DNA from: Lachnospiraceae bacterium
GTDB taxonomy: Bacteria; Bacillota; Clostridia; Lachnospirales; Lachnospiraceae
Direction: 5' to 3'
Assembly: GCA_017444545.1 (NCBI GenBank)
Contig: JAFSWJ010000366.1
Location: forward strand, 1-6,436
DNA length: 6,436 nucleotides
In this document: positions 1 through 5,987 of the stretch, piece by piece
Layout of the letters: every line of letters begins with the position of its first letter
Position numbering within the stretch: position 1 is the first letter of the stretch
Program-made: the position numbers and the translations under genes
Notes under the pieces: model-generated
Databases searched by the model: none
Told to the model about the DNA's origin: nothing
The model's input: the letters and a program-made list of their open reading frames with translations, nothing else

Positions 1-628
1 GCTGCGCTGTCTCAACTTCCTTGAGACACCCGATGAAGGAGTGATCAGGGTGAAGGATGATACCCTCTTTGATTCCTCCGATGCCTCAACTCTTTCCGAA
101 AAGGAGATAAGAAAAAAGAGGCTGCATTTCGGACTGGTCTTTCAGTCCTTTAACCTCTTTCCCCAATATACCGCGCTGGAAAATATCACTCTGGCGCCTT
201 CTCTTCTGGCAAAGGAGGATCCGTCGATAGATGCCTCCTCTCTTGAAGATCATGCCCGTGCCCTGCTTGACCAGATGGGGCTTTCCTCAAAGGCGGGAAA
301 TTATCCCCACGAGCTTTCCGGAGGGCAGCAGCAAAGGGTTGCCATAGCCAGGGCTCTCGCCCTGAAGCCCGACATCCTCTGCTTTGACGAACCCACCTCG
401 GCCCTCGATCCGGAGCTGACCGGCGAAGTGCTGAAGGTCATCAGGGAGCTTGCCGAAAAGAATACCACCATGATCATCGTGACCCACGAGATGAACTTTG
501 CCCGTGATGTTTCGGACCGCGCCATCTTCATGGACGGCGGCGTGATCGTGGAGGAGGGTCCGTCAATGCAGGTCATCGACAACCCGCAGATGGAAAGGAC
601 GAAGCAGTTTCTTTCTTATTACAAATAA
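1..628 (+). CDS. Polar amino acid ABC transporter ATP-binding protein (5' truncated by window)
   Basis: This is the ATPase subunit of an ABC importer, acting on the inner face of the membrane with a permease and a binding protein that are not in the window. The frame is open from base 2 (LRCLNFLETPDEG...), so the gene begins upstream; LRCLN is what normally follows the Walker A lysine/serine, so Walker A is just outside. Visible in order are the Q-loop (LVFQSFNLFPQYTALENI), the ABC signature (LSGGQQQRVAIARAL), Walker B with the catalytic Glu (ILCFDEPTSALDPE), the D-loop and the H-loop His (IIVTHEM). The NLFPQYTALENITLAP stretch and the end (ERTKQFLSYYK) match the GlnQ/TcyC-like polar amino acid group; the exact substrate cannot be told. 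About 208 residues are visible of a usual 240-250. The GTG at 41 is internal, not the start. A terminator follows eight bases after the stop. The neighbour is convergent, so there is no functional link to the SigI block. Confidence 0.93.
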   Translation, partial: LRCLNFLETPDEGVIRVKDDTLFDSSDASTLSEKEIRKKRLHFGLVFQSFNLFPQYTALENITLAPSLLAKEDPSIDASSLEDHARALLDQMGLSSKAGNYPHELSGGQQQRVAIARALALKPDILCFDEPTSALDPELTGEVLKVIRELAEKNTTMIIVTHEMNFARDVSDRAIFMDGGVIVEEGPSMQVIDNPQMERTKQFLSYYK

Positions 629-635
629 CACAAAG

Positions 636-681
636 AAAAACGGTTCCGGTGCTTATCTTAAAAAGCATTGGAACCGTTTTT
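636..681. terminator. Bidirectional intrinsic terminator
   Basis: The arms AAAAACGGTTCC (636-647) and GGAACCGTTTTT (670-681) are perfectly complementary. The stem extends inward through two G-U pairs and TGCTT/AAGCA to an 8-base loop (655-662). The plus strand ends in a T-run (677-683) and the minus strand in TTTTT. It therefore ends the ABC transporter gene on the plus strand and the 239-residue gene (stop at 687-689) on the minus strand. Confidence 0.9.
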
Positions 682-686
682 TTAAT

Positions 687-1406
687 TTACTGCTTTGCCG
701 GTTTTTTGCGGTAGCGGAAGCGCTTCTGCCTGTTGTTCCCCGGCGCATTTTCCTTTGCCTGGGGATTTGTGTTTTTCACGTGCTGCTCGCGTTTTTCCTT
801 TCTGTCCTGAAACCTCTTTTCGACCTGCCCGCGCTTTTCGTGCCTGTCCTGGCGGTCGGGTCTTTCTTTTTTTTGACGCACAGATGTATTGCCGCGTTGA
901 TTTCCCTGTCTTTGCTTCCTGTCTCTTTCCCGCTCCCTCTCCTGCTCTCTTTCTTTTTCCTCGCGCTGGTACTGCAGGGCTTTTTCCTCACGGATACGCT
1001 TCATTTCCTCCGGAGGAAGCTCTCTGACAGATTTGGGTATGCCGGCTCTGACATGGAGATAATCAAGGAAGTTTTTCCATCCGGGGGGATAGGCATTTGC
1101 GCCCTTGCAGTCGGTTATTATCACAACGCTGTTTATGACCAGCCTCCATGTGTCCTCGTTTTCAAAGCTGCTGTCGGAATATGTCCTTCCGTTCCAGGCA
1201 TCAAGCCCCAGTGACTTCATATCCTTCATGAAGCCCTCAAAGGCAGCGCTGTCAAGCTTTGTCTCACCGTATTTCATATCGACCGAATAGGACAGATACA
1301 TGCCGGCATCCGACTCCTTTATCATCACATGATAGCCCTGTCCGAAGAGGCCGTAGGTGTTTCCCCATATGAAATCAAAGATAATGTTTTCTTCCCTGTC
1401 TGACAT
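687..1406 (-). CDS. Hypothetical protein with small globular domain and long charged Arg/Lys/Glu tail
   Basis: I do not recognise this family and assign no function. The chosen start (ATG 1406-1404, 239 residues, MSDREENIIF...) has AAAGGG eight bases upstream. The longer reading from GTG 1475 and the ATGs at 1460 and 1457 lack a convincing ribosome site, and the ATG at 1412 is too close to it. Residues 1 to about 130 look like a compact alpha/beta domain with aromatic and Gly patterns (FIWGNTYGLFGQGYHVMI, DTWRLVINSVVIITD, GANAYPPGWKNFLDYL). From about residue 133 to the end the protein is low complexity: first a probable charged coil (REEKEREQERERERDRK), then a very basic Arg/Lys/Gln/Asn-rich tail ending NRQKRFRYRKKPAKQ. 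No signal peptide or membrane segment is visible. The tail could bind nucleic acid or another polyanion; that is inference. It lies 78 bases after the secreted-protein gene with no terminator between, so it may be read through from it, and it has a weak promoter of its own. Confidence 0.75.
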   Translation of the reverse strand: MSDREENIIFDFIWGNTYGLFGQGYHVMIKESDAGMYLSYSVDMKYGETKLDSAAFEGFMKDMKSLGLDAWNGRTYSDSSFENEDTWRLVINSVVIITDCKGANAYPPGWKNFLDYLHVRAGIPKSVRELPPEEMKRIREEKALQYQREEKEREQERERERDRKQRQGNQRGNTSVRQKKERPDRQDRHEKRGQVEKRFQDRKEKREQHVKNTNPQAKENAPGNNRQKRFRYRKKPAKQ

Positions 1407-1448
1407 AAGCATATCCCTTTCTAAACGGGTTTTTTGCAACACTTCGTT

Positions 1449-1477
1449 ATGATACATCATTTTGGGAAAGAACACAA
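1449..1477 (-). promoter_or_regulatory. Weak candidate sigma-A promoter for the charged-tail gene
   Basis: On the minus strand a -10 of TATCAT (1454-1449, five of six consensus bases) lies 17 bases after TTGTGT (1477-1472, three of six). The predicted transcript would start about 35 bases before the ATG at 1406 and include its AAAGGG site. The -35 is poor, so this is tentative. Confidence 0.3.
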
Positions 1478-1484
1478 ACTCTCA

Positions 1485-3887
1485 TTATTTCACGGTTATT
1501 TCGCATTCATATGTGACACCATCGACTGTTGCACAGGCAGTGGTGGTTCCGGGGCAGTTTCCCGTGATAACTGCCTTCCGTCCGGATGTCCCTGATACGG
1601 TCAGGCTTGCGATACTTTCATCCTCTATACTCCACTCCGGCGTCAGCTTTGTGTTTTTGAGCACCAGGGTGGTTTTCTTTCCTTCCCTGATTTTTATGGA
1701 GTTTTTGCTGAGCTTCGGTGTGCTGACCTTCAGGAGGGCACTGTACCTTACCGCCTGGGTGCCGGTACCGAATACTGCCGTGATCCTTGTAGTCCCGTTT
1801 TTGTTCACGGTGATGATCCCCTCTTCATCTATGGATGCCACCGATGACTTTGAGCTTTTCCAGGAGGTCACGCCGGCCTCGGATACTCCGGTCAGATACT
1901 GTGCAGCGTCGATCTGTTCTCCGGCTTTTGCACTCTTCATGGCGGTCAGCTTCGGGATCTCATTTGTGACTATCATGGTGCCTATGACATTTTTCGTGGC
2001 AGTTTTGTTTTCCTTTGTCACTGTATAGGCCGTAACATTTGCTGTCCCAGCCTTGTTTCCGCCCTTCAGTATTCCTTTTTTTGTAACTGACACTACGTTT
2101 TTGTCATCAGATTCATATCTGATACCATTAACGGACGCTGTTCCCAGGATATCGGCTGCACTTGCCTTCTGACCCTTCACCAGGGACACTGTCAGGTTTT
2201 TTGTTCCGGTACCATCCTGCGATCCGCCTTCCCTGCCTGTATCTTCCGCAGGAGCTTCTCCGGTAGGCGGTGTGGGCATATCGCCAGGCTGTTCTCCCGT
2301 AGGCGGTGTGGGCATATCGCCAGGCTGTTCTCCCGTAGGCGGTGTAGGCATATTTCCAGGCTGTTCTCCCGTAGGCGGTGCAGGCATATCGCCAGGCTGT
2401 TTTCCCGTAGGCGGTGTGGGCATATTTCCAGGCTGTGACCCGCTTCCCTGCGATCCAGAAGATGCACTCAGGGGAGTTTCATCCACTATGTATATCTGAT
2501 AATCTCCGTAATCTATGGTTCCATTATTGGTCAGTCCCGTTACATAGGAATCACCGGTCAGGGTCCATGTACAGCCCTCCCCTATGGTCACATTTACATA
2601 TGAGAAGGTGCTGCCTCCGTTTCCGTCATCTATCTTTCCCGTAAAGGATGATCCGTCCGTCAGGTTCAGCGTGAGTCCTGAGCTGGAATCCGATGCTGAA
2701 CTTGCTGCGGAGCTTACAATGATATCCCCTTCAAGGACCTGGGCCGAGGCATTCAAAGTCGCAGTGTTTGTATTTCCGCTCCATCCGTCATTTACGACCG
2801 AAAGAAGGATGTTATCACTGTCCGTATTATTGATATCCACTCCGTCCAGATTTATGGTCGCTCCGGTATTAGTCACATGGAACACGTGTCCGTTTTTGTT
2901 GTTCAGTGTTCCCTTCGTCATGGAAAACACCGAGCCGGTTCCGTTTGCATCTCCGGACATTGACTGGTAGATCATGACAGAATCAACGTACTGTGCATTT
3001 CCGTTTTTTGTGGTATTGCTTGCAGTGAGGGTACAGTCTGTAAGCTCTATGGAACCGTTCCCTTCGATGCAGACGCCCTCTGATTTGTTTGAGGTAAGGA
3101 CTGCTCCCGTTACATCCACATCCGCAGTGGAGTAGATCGCCGGTGAACCCTGTCCGTTTGAGGTATAGGTTCCGCCATTTACGGTGACCCATCCGCCTCC
3201 CCTGTCTGTCCTGATGGGAGCAGATGAACCGCCTTCTGTAGTAACGGTCAGATCTGAAGCATAGGTCGTGCCTCCATAGGTTGTCATGATCCCGCCACTT
3301 CCGTTTCCGGTTGTGGTTATGACTGTACCGCTTATGTTTACCGTGGTCCCGTCACCTTCGGCGTTTGTAGTGCCGTTATTTGCACCGTAGGAGAATATCC
3401 CGTTGGCCCCCTCCGCCGAGGTGGCGACTGTTCCTCCGGTGATATTGGTGGTTCCTCCACCCTTGCACATCACAGCGGAGTTGATGCCATAAAAGCTGTA
3501 GCTGTCGCCGGCGGATGTTCCTCCGGTCTTGCTCACGGATGGGGCATCCAGGGTGACCACCACACCGCTTTCCGTGTTGATAAGAACAGCGTTCTCATCA
3601 GCATTTTCTGATGTGTAGCTTTCAGATGATGAAGCCGTCTCTGAGGTGATCTCCGTTGCGCCCTTCCAGGTAACAGTTGATCCGGTGCCTGATCCCGGAG
3701 GATTTCCGGGAGTTCCCTGCGGTGCTTCCTGCGCATCGTACTCCTCCGCTATGATCAGATTTTCCGAAACCTGCTCATCCTCTGATGCAAAAACAGCAGC
3801 AGGCTGCGAAAGTACAAGCATCCCGGCCATGCATACCGACAGAGTCCTATATGTTTCCTTCCAGATCCTTTTTTTTGTTATCTTCAT
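1485..3887 (-). CDS. Secreted beta-helix protein with proline-rich repeat stalk and C-terminal Ig-like (Big_2-type) domains
   Basis: An 800-residue exported surface or adhesin-like protein. ATG 3887-3885 has GGAGG at 3900-3896, eight bases away. Residues 1-34 are a signal peptide: a basic start (MKITKKRIWK), hydrophobic VCMAGMLVLSQPAAVFA, and likely cleavage after VFA before SEDE. Residues about 70-470 are Ser/Thr/Asn/Gly-rich with short repeating strands (VTVNGGTYTSNGQGSPAIYST, SIELTDCTLTAS, HVFHVTNTGATINLDGVDI), as in right-handed parallel beta-helices. Residues about 485-545 are a proline-rich stalk built from a 12-residue repeat (GEQPGDMPTPPT). After about 563 come Ig-like modules with the Big_2 pattern, for instance YESDDKNVVSVTKKGILKG near 591-609 and WKSSKSSVASIDEEGIITV near 676-694, then a third, more diverged module to the end. 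No LPXTG motif, hydrophobic tail or SLH domain is seen, so retention at the surface is unexplained. No enzyme active site is apparent; binding of a polysaccharide or host surface is inference. It has its own upstream region after the rsgI terminator. Confidence 0.88.
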   Translation of the reverse strand: MKITKKRIWKETYRTLSVCMAGMLVLSQPAAVFASEDEQVSENLIIAEEYDAQEAPQGTPGNPPGSGTGSTVTWKGATEITSETASSSESYTSENADENAVLINTESGVVVTLDAPSVSKTGGTSAGDSYSFYGINSAVMCKGGGTTNITGGTVATSAEGANGIFSYGANNGTTNAEGDGTTVNISGTVITTTGNGSGGIMTTYGGTTYASDLTVTTEGGSSAPIRTDRGGGWVTVNGGTYTSNGQGSPAIYSTADVDVTGAVLTSNKSEGVCIEGNGSIELTDCTLTASNTTKNGNAQYVDSVMIYQSMSGDANGTGSVFSMTKGTLNNKNGHVFHVTNTGATINLDGVDINNTDSDNILLSVVNDGWSGNTNTATLNASAQVLEGDIIVSSAASSASDSSSGLTLNLTDGSSFTGKIDDGNGGSTFSYVNVTIGEGCTWTLTGDSYVTGLTNNGTIDYGDYQIYIVDETPLSASSGSQGSGSQPGNMPTPPTGKQPGDMPAPPTGEQPGNMPTPPTGEQPGDMPTPPTGEQPGDMPTPPTGEAPAEDTGREGGSQDGTGTKNLTVSLVKGQKASAADILGTASVNGIRYESDDKNVVSVTKKGILKGGNKAGTANVTAYTVTKENKTATKNVIGTMIVTNEIPKLTAMKSAKAGEQIDAAQYLTGVSEAGVTSWKSSKSSVASIDEEGIITVNKNGTTRITAVFGTGTQAVRYSALLKVSTPKLSKNSIKIREGKKTTLVLKNTKLTPEWSIEDESIASLTVSGTSGRKAVITGNCPGTTTACATVDGVTYECEITVK
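2266..2436 (-). repeat. 36-bp in-frame tandem repeat (about 4.75 copies) encoding a proline-rich stalk
   Basis: Units begin at 2266, 2302, 2338, 2374 and 2410, the last being partial. Each encodes a 12-residue GEQPG(D/N)MP(T/A)PPT unit in the 800-residue secreted protein. The copies are nearly identical in DNA. They differ mainly at the D/N codon (atatcgcc versus atatttcc) and the T/A codon, which suggests recent expansion or gene-conversion-like homogenisation. The length is a multiple of three, so copy changes keep the frame. Confidence 0.95.
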
Positions 3888-3908
3888 GGCTAATACCTCC
3901 GTTCATTG

Positions 3909-3949
3909 AGATGTAAATATGATGTTTTTTGTAATGGATCCTTACATCT
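3909..3949 (-). repeat. Inverted repeat in the leader of the secreted-protein gene
   Basis: AGATGTAA (3909-3916) and TTACATCT (3942-3949) are a perfect 8-bp inverted repeat with a 25-base spacer. On the minus strand it lies just upstream of the GGAGG site. An inner TGTAA (3930-3934) can also pair with TTACA (3942-3946) around GGATCC, so two exclusive hairpins are possible. It could be an operator, an mRNA-stabilising stem, or chance in AT-rich DNA. Confidence 0.4.
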
Positions 3950-3957
3950 ATACTTAC

Positions 3958-3984
3958 CGATCCCTTAACTAAAAAAATGGGGTA
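3958..3984 (-). promoter_or_regulatory. Candidate SigI-type promoter for the secreted-protein gene
   Basis: On the minus strand TACCCCAT (3984-3977) followed by a T-run precedes CGGTAA (3959-3954), with 19 bases between ACCCC and CG. A closely similar arrangement lies upstream of sigI (5918-5948). A C-rich -35 and a CG-containing -10 are what I recall of described SigI promoters; the exact consensus was not checked. No good sigma-A promoter is seen here: TATAGA (3950-3945) has only a poor -35. Confidence 0.4.
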
Positions 3985-3998
3985 TTTTGAAAAAAATT

Positions 3999-4030
3999 AA
4001 AAAAGCAGCCCAGGTAGCGGCTGCTTTTTT
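3999..4030 (-). terminator. Intrinsic terminator of the sigI-rsgI operon
   Basis: A perfect 12-bp stem (AAAAAAGCAGCC 3999-4010 with GGCTGCTTTTTT 4019-4030) encloses an 8-base loop. On the minus strand it begins 14 bases after the rsgI stop codon (4045-4047) and ends in a T-run that continues as a T-rich stretch. It separates rsgI from the secreted-protein gene, so the latter needs its own promoter. Confidence 0.92.
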
Positions 4031-4044
4031 ACGGATATCAGATC

Positions 4045-5133
4045 TTACCGACCGGGTTGTTCCCGCATCTCTCCGTCCCGGGGCGGCTGTGCCTCACCTC
4101 CCGAAGGAGGTTCGCCTGCTGCGCCCTGTCCAGGATCCTGTGCGGGTGTCTCGGGCTTTGTCTGTCCCTCCGGATCCTGTGCGGGTGTCTCGGGCTTTGT
4201 CTGTCCCTCCGGATCCTGTGCGGGTGCCTCGGGCTTTGTCTGTCCCTCCGGATCCTGTGCGGGTGCCTCAGGCTTTGTCTGTCCCTCCGGATCCTGTGCG
4301 GGCGCCGTTTCTTTCTCCGGCTTGTCTGAATTCGGTTCAGTCTCTTTGATTATATTATCCTCCTGCCGCCTGTTTGAGGGATCGTCAACGGTATCGGACT
4401 CACCCGCGCTGAACCTTTCATATTCATGCATAATATCCCTGACGCTCTTATTATTCCATTCTGATCTGTCGAGATCACCGCCACAGATTCTGTCAAGCCG
4501 GTCAATCATCAGTTTCTTTCCTGCGGATATCCCCTGTCTGTGAGCCTCCTCTATCTCATCATCGGTAACCTTTTCTACGGAGGGTTTTGTGCCTTCATGC
4601 CCTGACAGGCCTGTACTGAGCCTGTTTACGAGTTTTTCGGTATGCCGGTCGTTTTTTGTACCGGCAGCCACTATAAGGTAACTATCGTCCTCTTCCGAGA
4701 GATATCCGGCTTTCCTGATCTCTTCCACAGTTGTATCAAGCGCATCTCCAATCCTGCAGTTCACAAGGCCCTTTGTGTCTATGACGGATACAATGTCCTC
4801 GCCTTCGTCATTTACAGCTTCAACGGAAAGTACCCTGTCATAACGGTTTATCGTGTACTCTATCGAAGGATTGACATCCAGACTTACCAGGCCGAAGGGT
4901 GTGGCATATGTGTAGATCCCGCCTGAAACCAGTACGATGAATGCGGCAGCTGCCGCAAGGACAGGCGCAAATCTGTATATCCGTGCATTATGATATCCGG
5001 CTGTTTGCGGCAGCTCATCCGTATCAAACTCGCTGCCAATGTCGTAGCCCTGATCCTTTATTATCCGAAGCTCACCGTCTGATCGCATAATAACTGCCTT
5101 TCTGCCTTTGAGTTCTACAACTACCGCCTTCAT
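4045..5133 (-). CDS. rsgI: RsgI-type membrane anti-sigma factor for SigI, with proline-rich repeat tail
   Basis: This protein holds SigI inactive at the membrane and releases it after regulated proteolysis. Residues 1 to about 48 form the cytoplasmic RsgI N-terminal domain (MKAVVVELKGRKAVIMRSDG...), which binds SigI. Residues about 53-76 are one membrane segment (FAPVLAAAAAFIVLVSGGIY). Residues about 80-160 form the conserved extracytoplasmic domain, with SLDVNPSIEYTINRYDRVLS. Its Asn88-Pro89 corresponds to the site where RsgI proteins are reported to self-cleave. Residues about 160-245 are helical and carry the RsgI-like AHRQGISAGKKLMI...SVRDIMHEYERF segment. From about 270 the chain is a disordered Pro/Glu/Gln tail with four 13-residue repeats, ending without any recognisable carbohydrate-binding or enzyme domain. 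The start overlaps the sigI stop (ATGA, 5133-5130), and GGAGG lies seven bases upstream inside sigI, so translation is coupled. A terminator follows. Confidence 0.93.
   Translation of the reverse strand: MKAVVVELKGRKAVIMRSDGELRIIKDQGYDIGSEFDTDELPQTAGYHNARIYRFAPVLAAAAAFIVLVSGGIYTYATPFGLVSLDVNPSIEYTINRYDRVLSVEAVNDEGEDIVSVIDTKGLVNCRIGDALDTTVEEIRKAGYLSEEDDSYLIVAAGTKNDRHTEKLVNRLSTGLSGHEGTKPSVEKVTDDEIEEAHRQGISAGKKLMIDRLDRICGGDLDRSEWNNKSVRDIMHEYERFSAGESDTVDDPSNRRQEDNIIKETEPNSDKPEKETAPAQDPEGQTKPEAPAQDPEGQTKPEAPAQDPEGQTKPETPAQDPEGQTKPETPAQDPGQGAAGEPPSGGEAQPPRDGEMREQPGR
4136..4304 (-). repeat. 39-bp in-frame tandem repeat (4 full copies plus part) in the RsgI tail
   Basis: Units begin at 4136, 4175, 4214 and 4253, with a partial fifth at 4292. 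Each encodes a 13-residue unit containing PAQDPEGQTKPE followed by A or T. The copies differ only at a few bases (gtgtctcgg versus gtgcctcgg or gtgcctcag). The unit is a multiple of three, so slippage would change tail length without breaking the frame. Confidence 0.95.
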
Positions 5134-5858
5134 GGCGCTCCCTCCTTTCCTTCATTGATATATTTGAGATAATCCGCAAGCAGCGGGTATTCACCGTTAA
5201 GAATCACAACTCCCATGACCAGGTATTTCCGGTATCTGTCAAGAAGCTTGATCGCTGCCCCTGTTATCCTGCTGATATCCTTTGCCGGAAGTCTTCCGCT
5301 TTGTATCACCTTTTGGGTGAGTTTTGGGTCGGACAGAATGTATGTAAGTACTTTGACGCATTCCTGTTTAGTCTTTTCCGCCTTCGGCGAAGCCTTTGCC
5401 ACATCATAAAAAGTGAAGCCGTATTTCTGAAGTCTTTCGCTCACTTCAAGAATCTCTTCCCTGATATTTCCCTGCTCTTCCCGCCTTGCCGTTTCTTCTT
5501 TGCCGTCACGAACTACTGCTTTTATTATCTCACTGTTTTCCTCATACTCTCCGGCACCGGAAAATACTTCGTCAGAAACGGAGATTTCAGATGCATACCT
5601 TACTTCGCTCCTATGATGGTCTATAAGGGCATTTTTCATCACCCGGCCCGAGTAAGCCGCAAAATCACCGCTTTCCGGCGAGTATGAATCTATCGCCCTG
5701 TTAAACGCTATCAGTGCCACAGACCATTCATCATCGCTTTTGGTTACGTATTTTCCACAGGTCTTCGATGCGATCTTCAGAATATTCTGCTCGTTTTCTT
5801 TTATAAGTTCTTCGCGGGCTTTATTGCTTTTTTGTGCCTCTGCTGCCTTATCATTCAT
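5130..5858 (-). CDS. sigI: RNA polymerase sigma factor SigI
   Basis: An alternative sigma factor of the SigI group, a sigma-70 family branch used in heat response in Bacillus and in polysaccharide sensing in some Clostridia. With the chosen start it has 242 residues, the usual family length. Residues about 20-85 are sigma region 2, with DDEWSVALIAFNRAIDSYSP then FAAYSGRVMKNALIDHHR, the -10 recognition and core-binding part. Residues about 90-140 are a charged variable linker. The C-terminal SigI domain follows, with the family-typical LPAKDISRITGAAIKLLDRY and LVMGVVILNGEYPLLADYL (about 190-231). ATG 5858-5856 is preferred because GGAGAG lies just upstream with normal spacing and a sigma-A promoter (5885-5914) places the transcript start near 5878. 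That would leave the upstream ATG at 5909 outside the mRNA and put the one at 5876 at its very end. It is the first gene of a two-gene operon with rsgI and divergent from hsp20. Confidence 0.94.
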   Translation of the reverse strand: MNDKAAEAQKSNKAREELIKENEQNILKIASKTCGKYVTKSDDEWSVALIAFNRAIDSYSPESGDFAAYSGRVMKNALIDHHRSEVRYASEISVSDEVFSGAGEYEENSEIIKAVVRDGKEETARREEQGNIREEILEVSERLQKYGFTFYDVAKASPKAEKTKQECVKVLTYILSDPKLTQKVIQSGRLPAKDISRITGAAIKLLDRYRKYLVMGVVILNGEYPLLADYLKYINEGKEGAP

Positions 5859-5884
5859 CCGGAACTCTCCTGTCATACCGTTCA

Positions 5885-5914
5885 AGTATAGCAGAAAGCC
5901 ATCCCTCATGTCAT
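5885..5914 (-). promoter_or_regulatory. Sigma-A promoter of sigI-rsgI
   Basis: On the minus strand ATGACA (5914-5909, five of six consensus bases) and TATACT (5890-5885, five of six) are 18 bases apart. The predicted start near 5878 gives a leader of about 20 nt that contains the GGAGAG site before ATG 5858. The good match and its fit with the gene start make it the best promoter for the operon. Confidence 0.65.
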
Positions 5915-5917
5915 TTA

Positions 5918-5948
5918 TTACGAAGGACCGGATCAGAAAAATGGTGTA
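5918..5948 (-). promoter_or_regulatory. Candidate SigI-type (autoregulatory) promoter upstream of sigI
   Basis: On the minus strand TACACCAT (5948-5941) followed by TTTTCT precedes CGTAA (5922-5918), with 20 bases between ACACC and CG. Over the first 14 bases it matches the region upstream of the secreted-protein gene (3971-3984) at 12 positions. SigI operons are commonly autoregulated, which fits. The spacing differs by one base between the two sites and the consensus was recalled, not checked. Confidence 0.35.
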
Positions 5949-5987
5949 AATCCGGAATTATCGTTCACAAAGTTTTCACAATTTTTA

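Noticed and set aside
41..43. GTG at 41 as the start of the ABC ATPase
   Set aside because: The frame is open to base 2 and encodes the conserved LRCLNFLE segment that follows Walker A, so the gene continues upstream of the window.
780..1214. Plus-strand ORF with a strongly hydrophobic, membrane-like translation
   Set aside because: It is the antisense of the Arg/Glu/Lys-rich tail of the minus-strand gene: charged codons read backwards give Leu/Phe/Ser/Pro. It has no ribosome site or promoter.
1407..1475. Longer start (GTG 1475 or ATG 1460/1457) for the charged-tail protein
   Set aside because: There is no convincing ribosome site for any of them, whereas AAAGGG lies eight bases before ATG 1406. 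The extra N-terminal residues would also overlap the candidate promoter.
1485..1600. C-terminal sortase signal on the secreted protein
   Set aside because: The protein ends in an Ig-like strand (VTYECEITVK) with no LPXTG-like motif, hydrophobic stretch or basic tail.
2272..2499. Plus-strand ORF with GISPGCSPVGGV repeats
   Set aside because: It is a shadow of the 36-bp repeat of the secreted-protein gene; the repeat length keeps every frame open.
4136..4304. Possible CRISPR-like array, from repeat lengths of 36 and 39 bp
   Set aside because: The copies are directly abutting with no unique spacers, and they encode regular in-frame peptides inside larger genes. No cas genes are present.
3987..4349. 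Plus-strand ORF with DPVRVSRALSVPP repeats
   Set aside because: It is a shadow of the 39-bp repeat in rsgI, and its start lies next to the rsgI terminator hairpin. It has no independent support.
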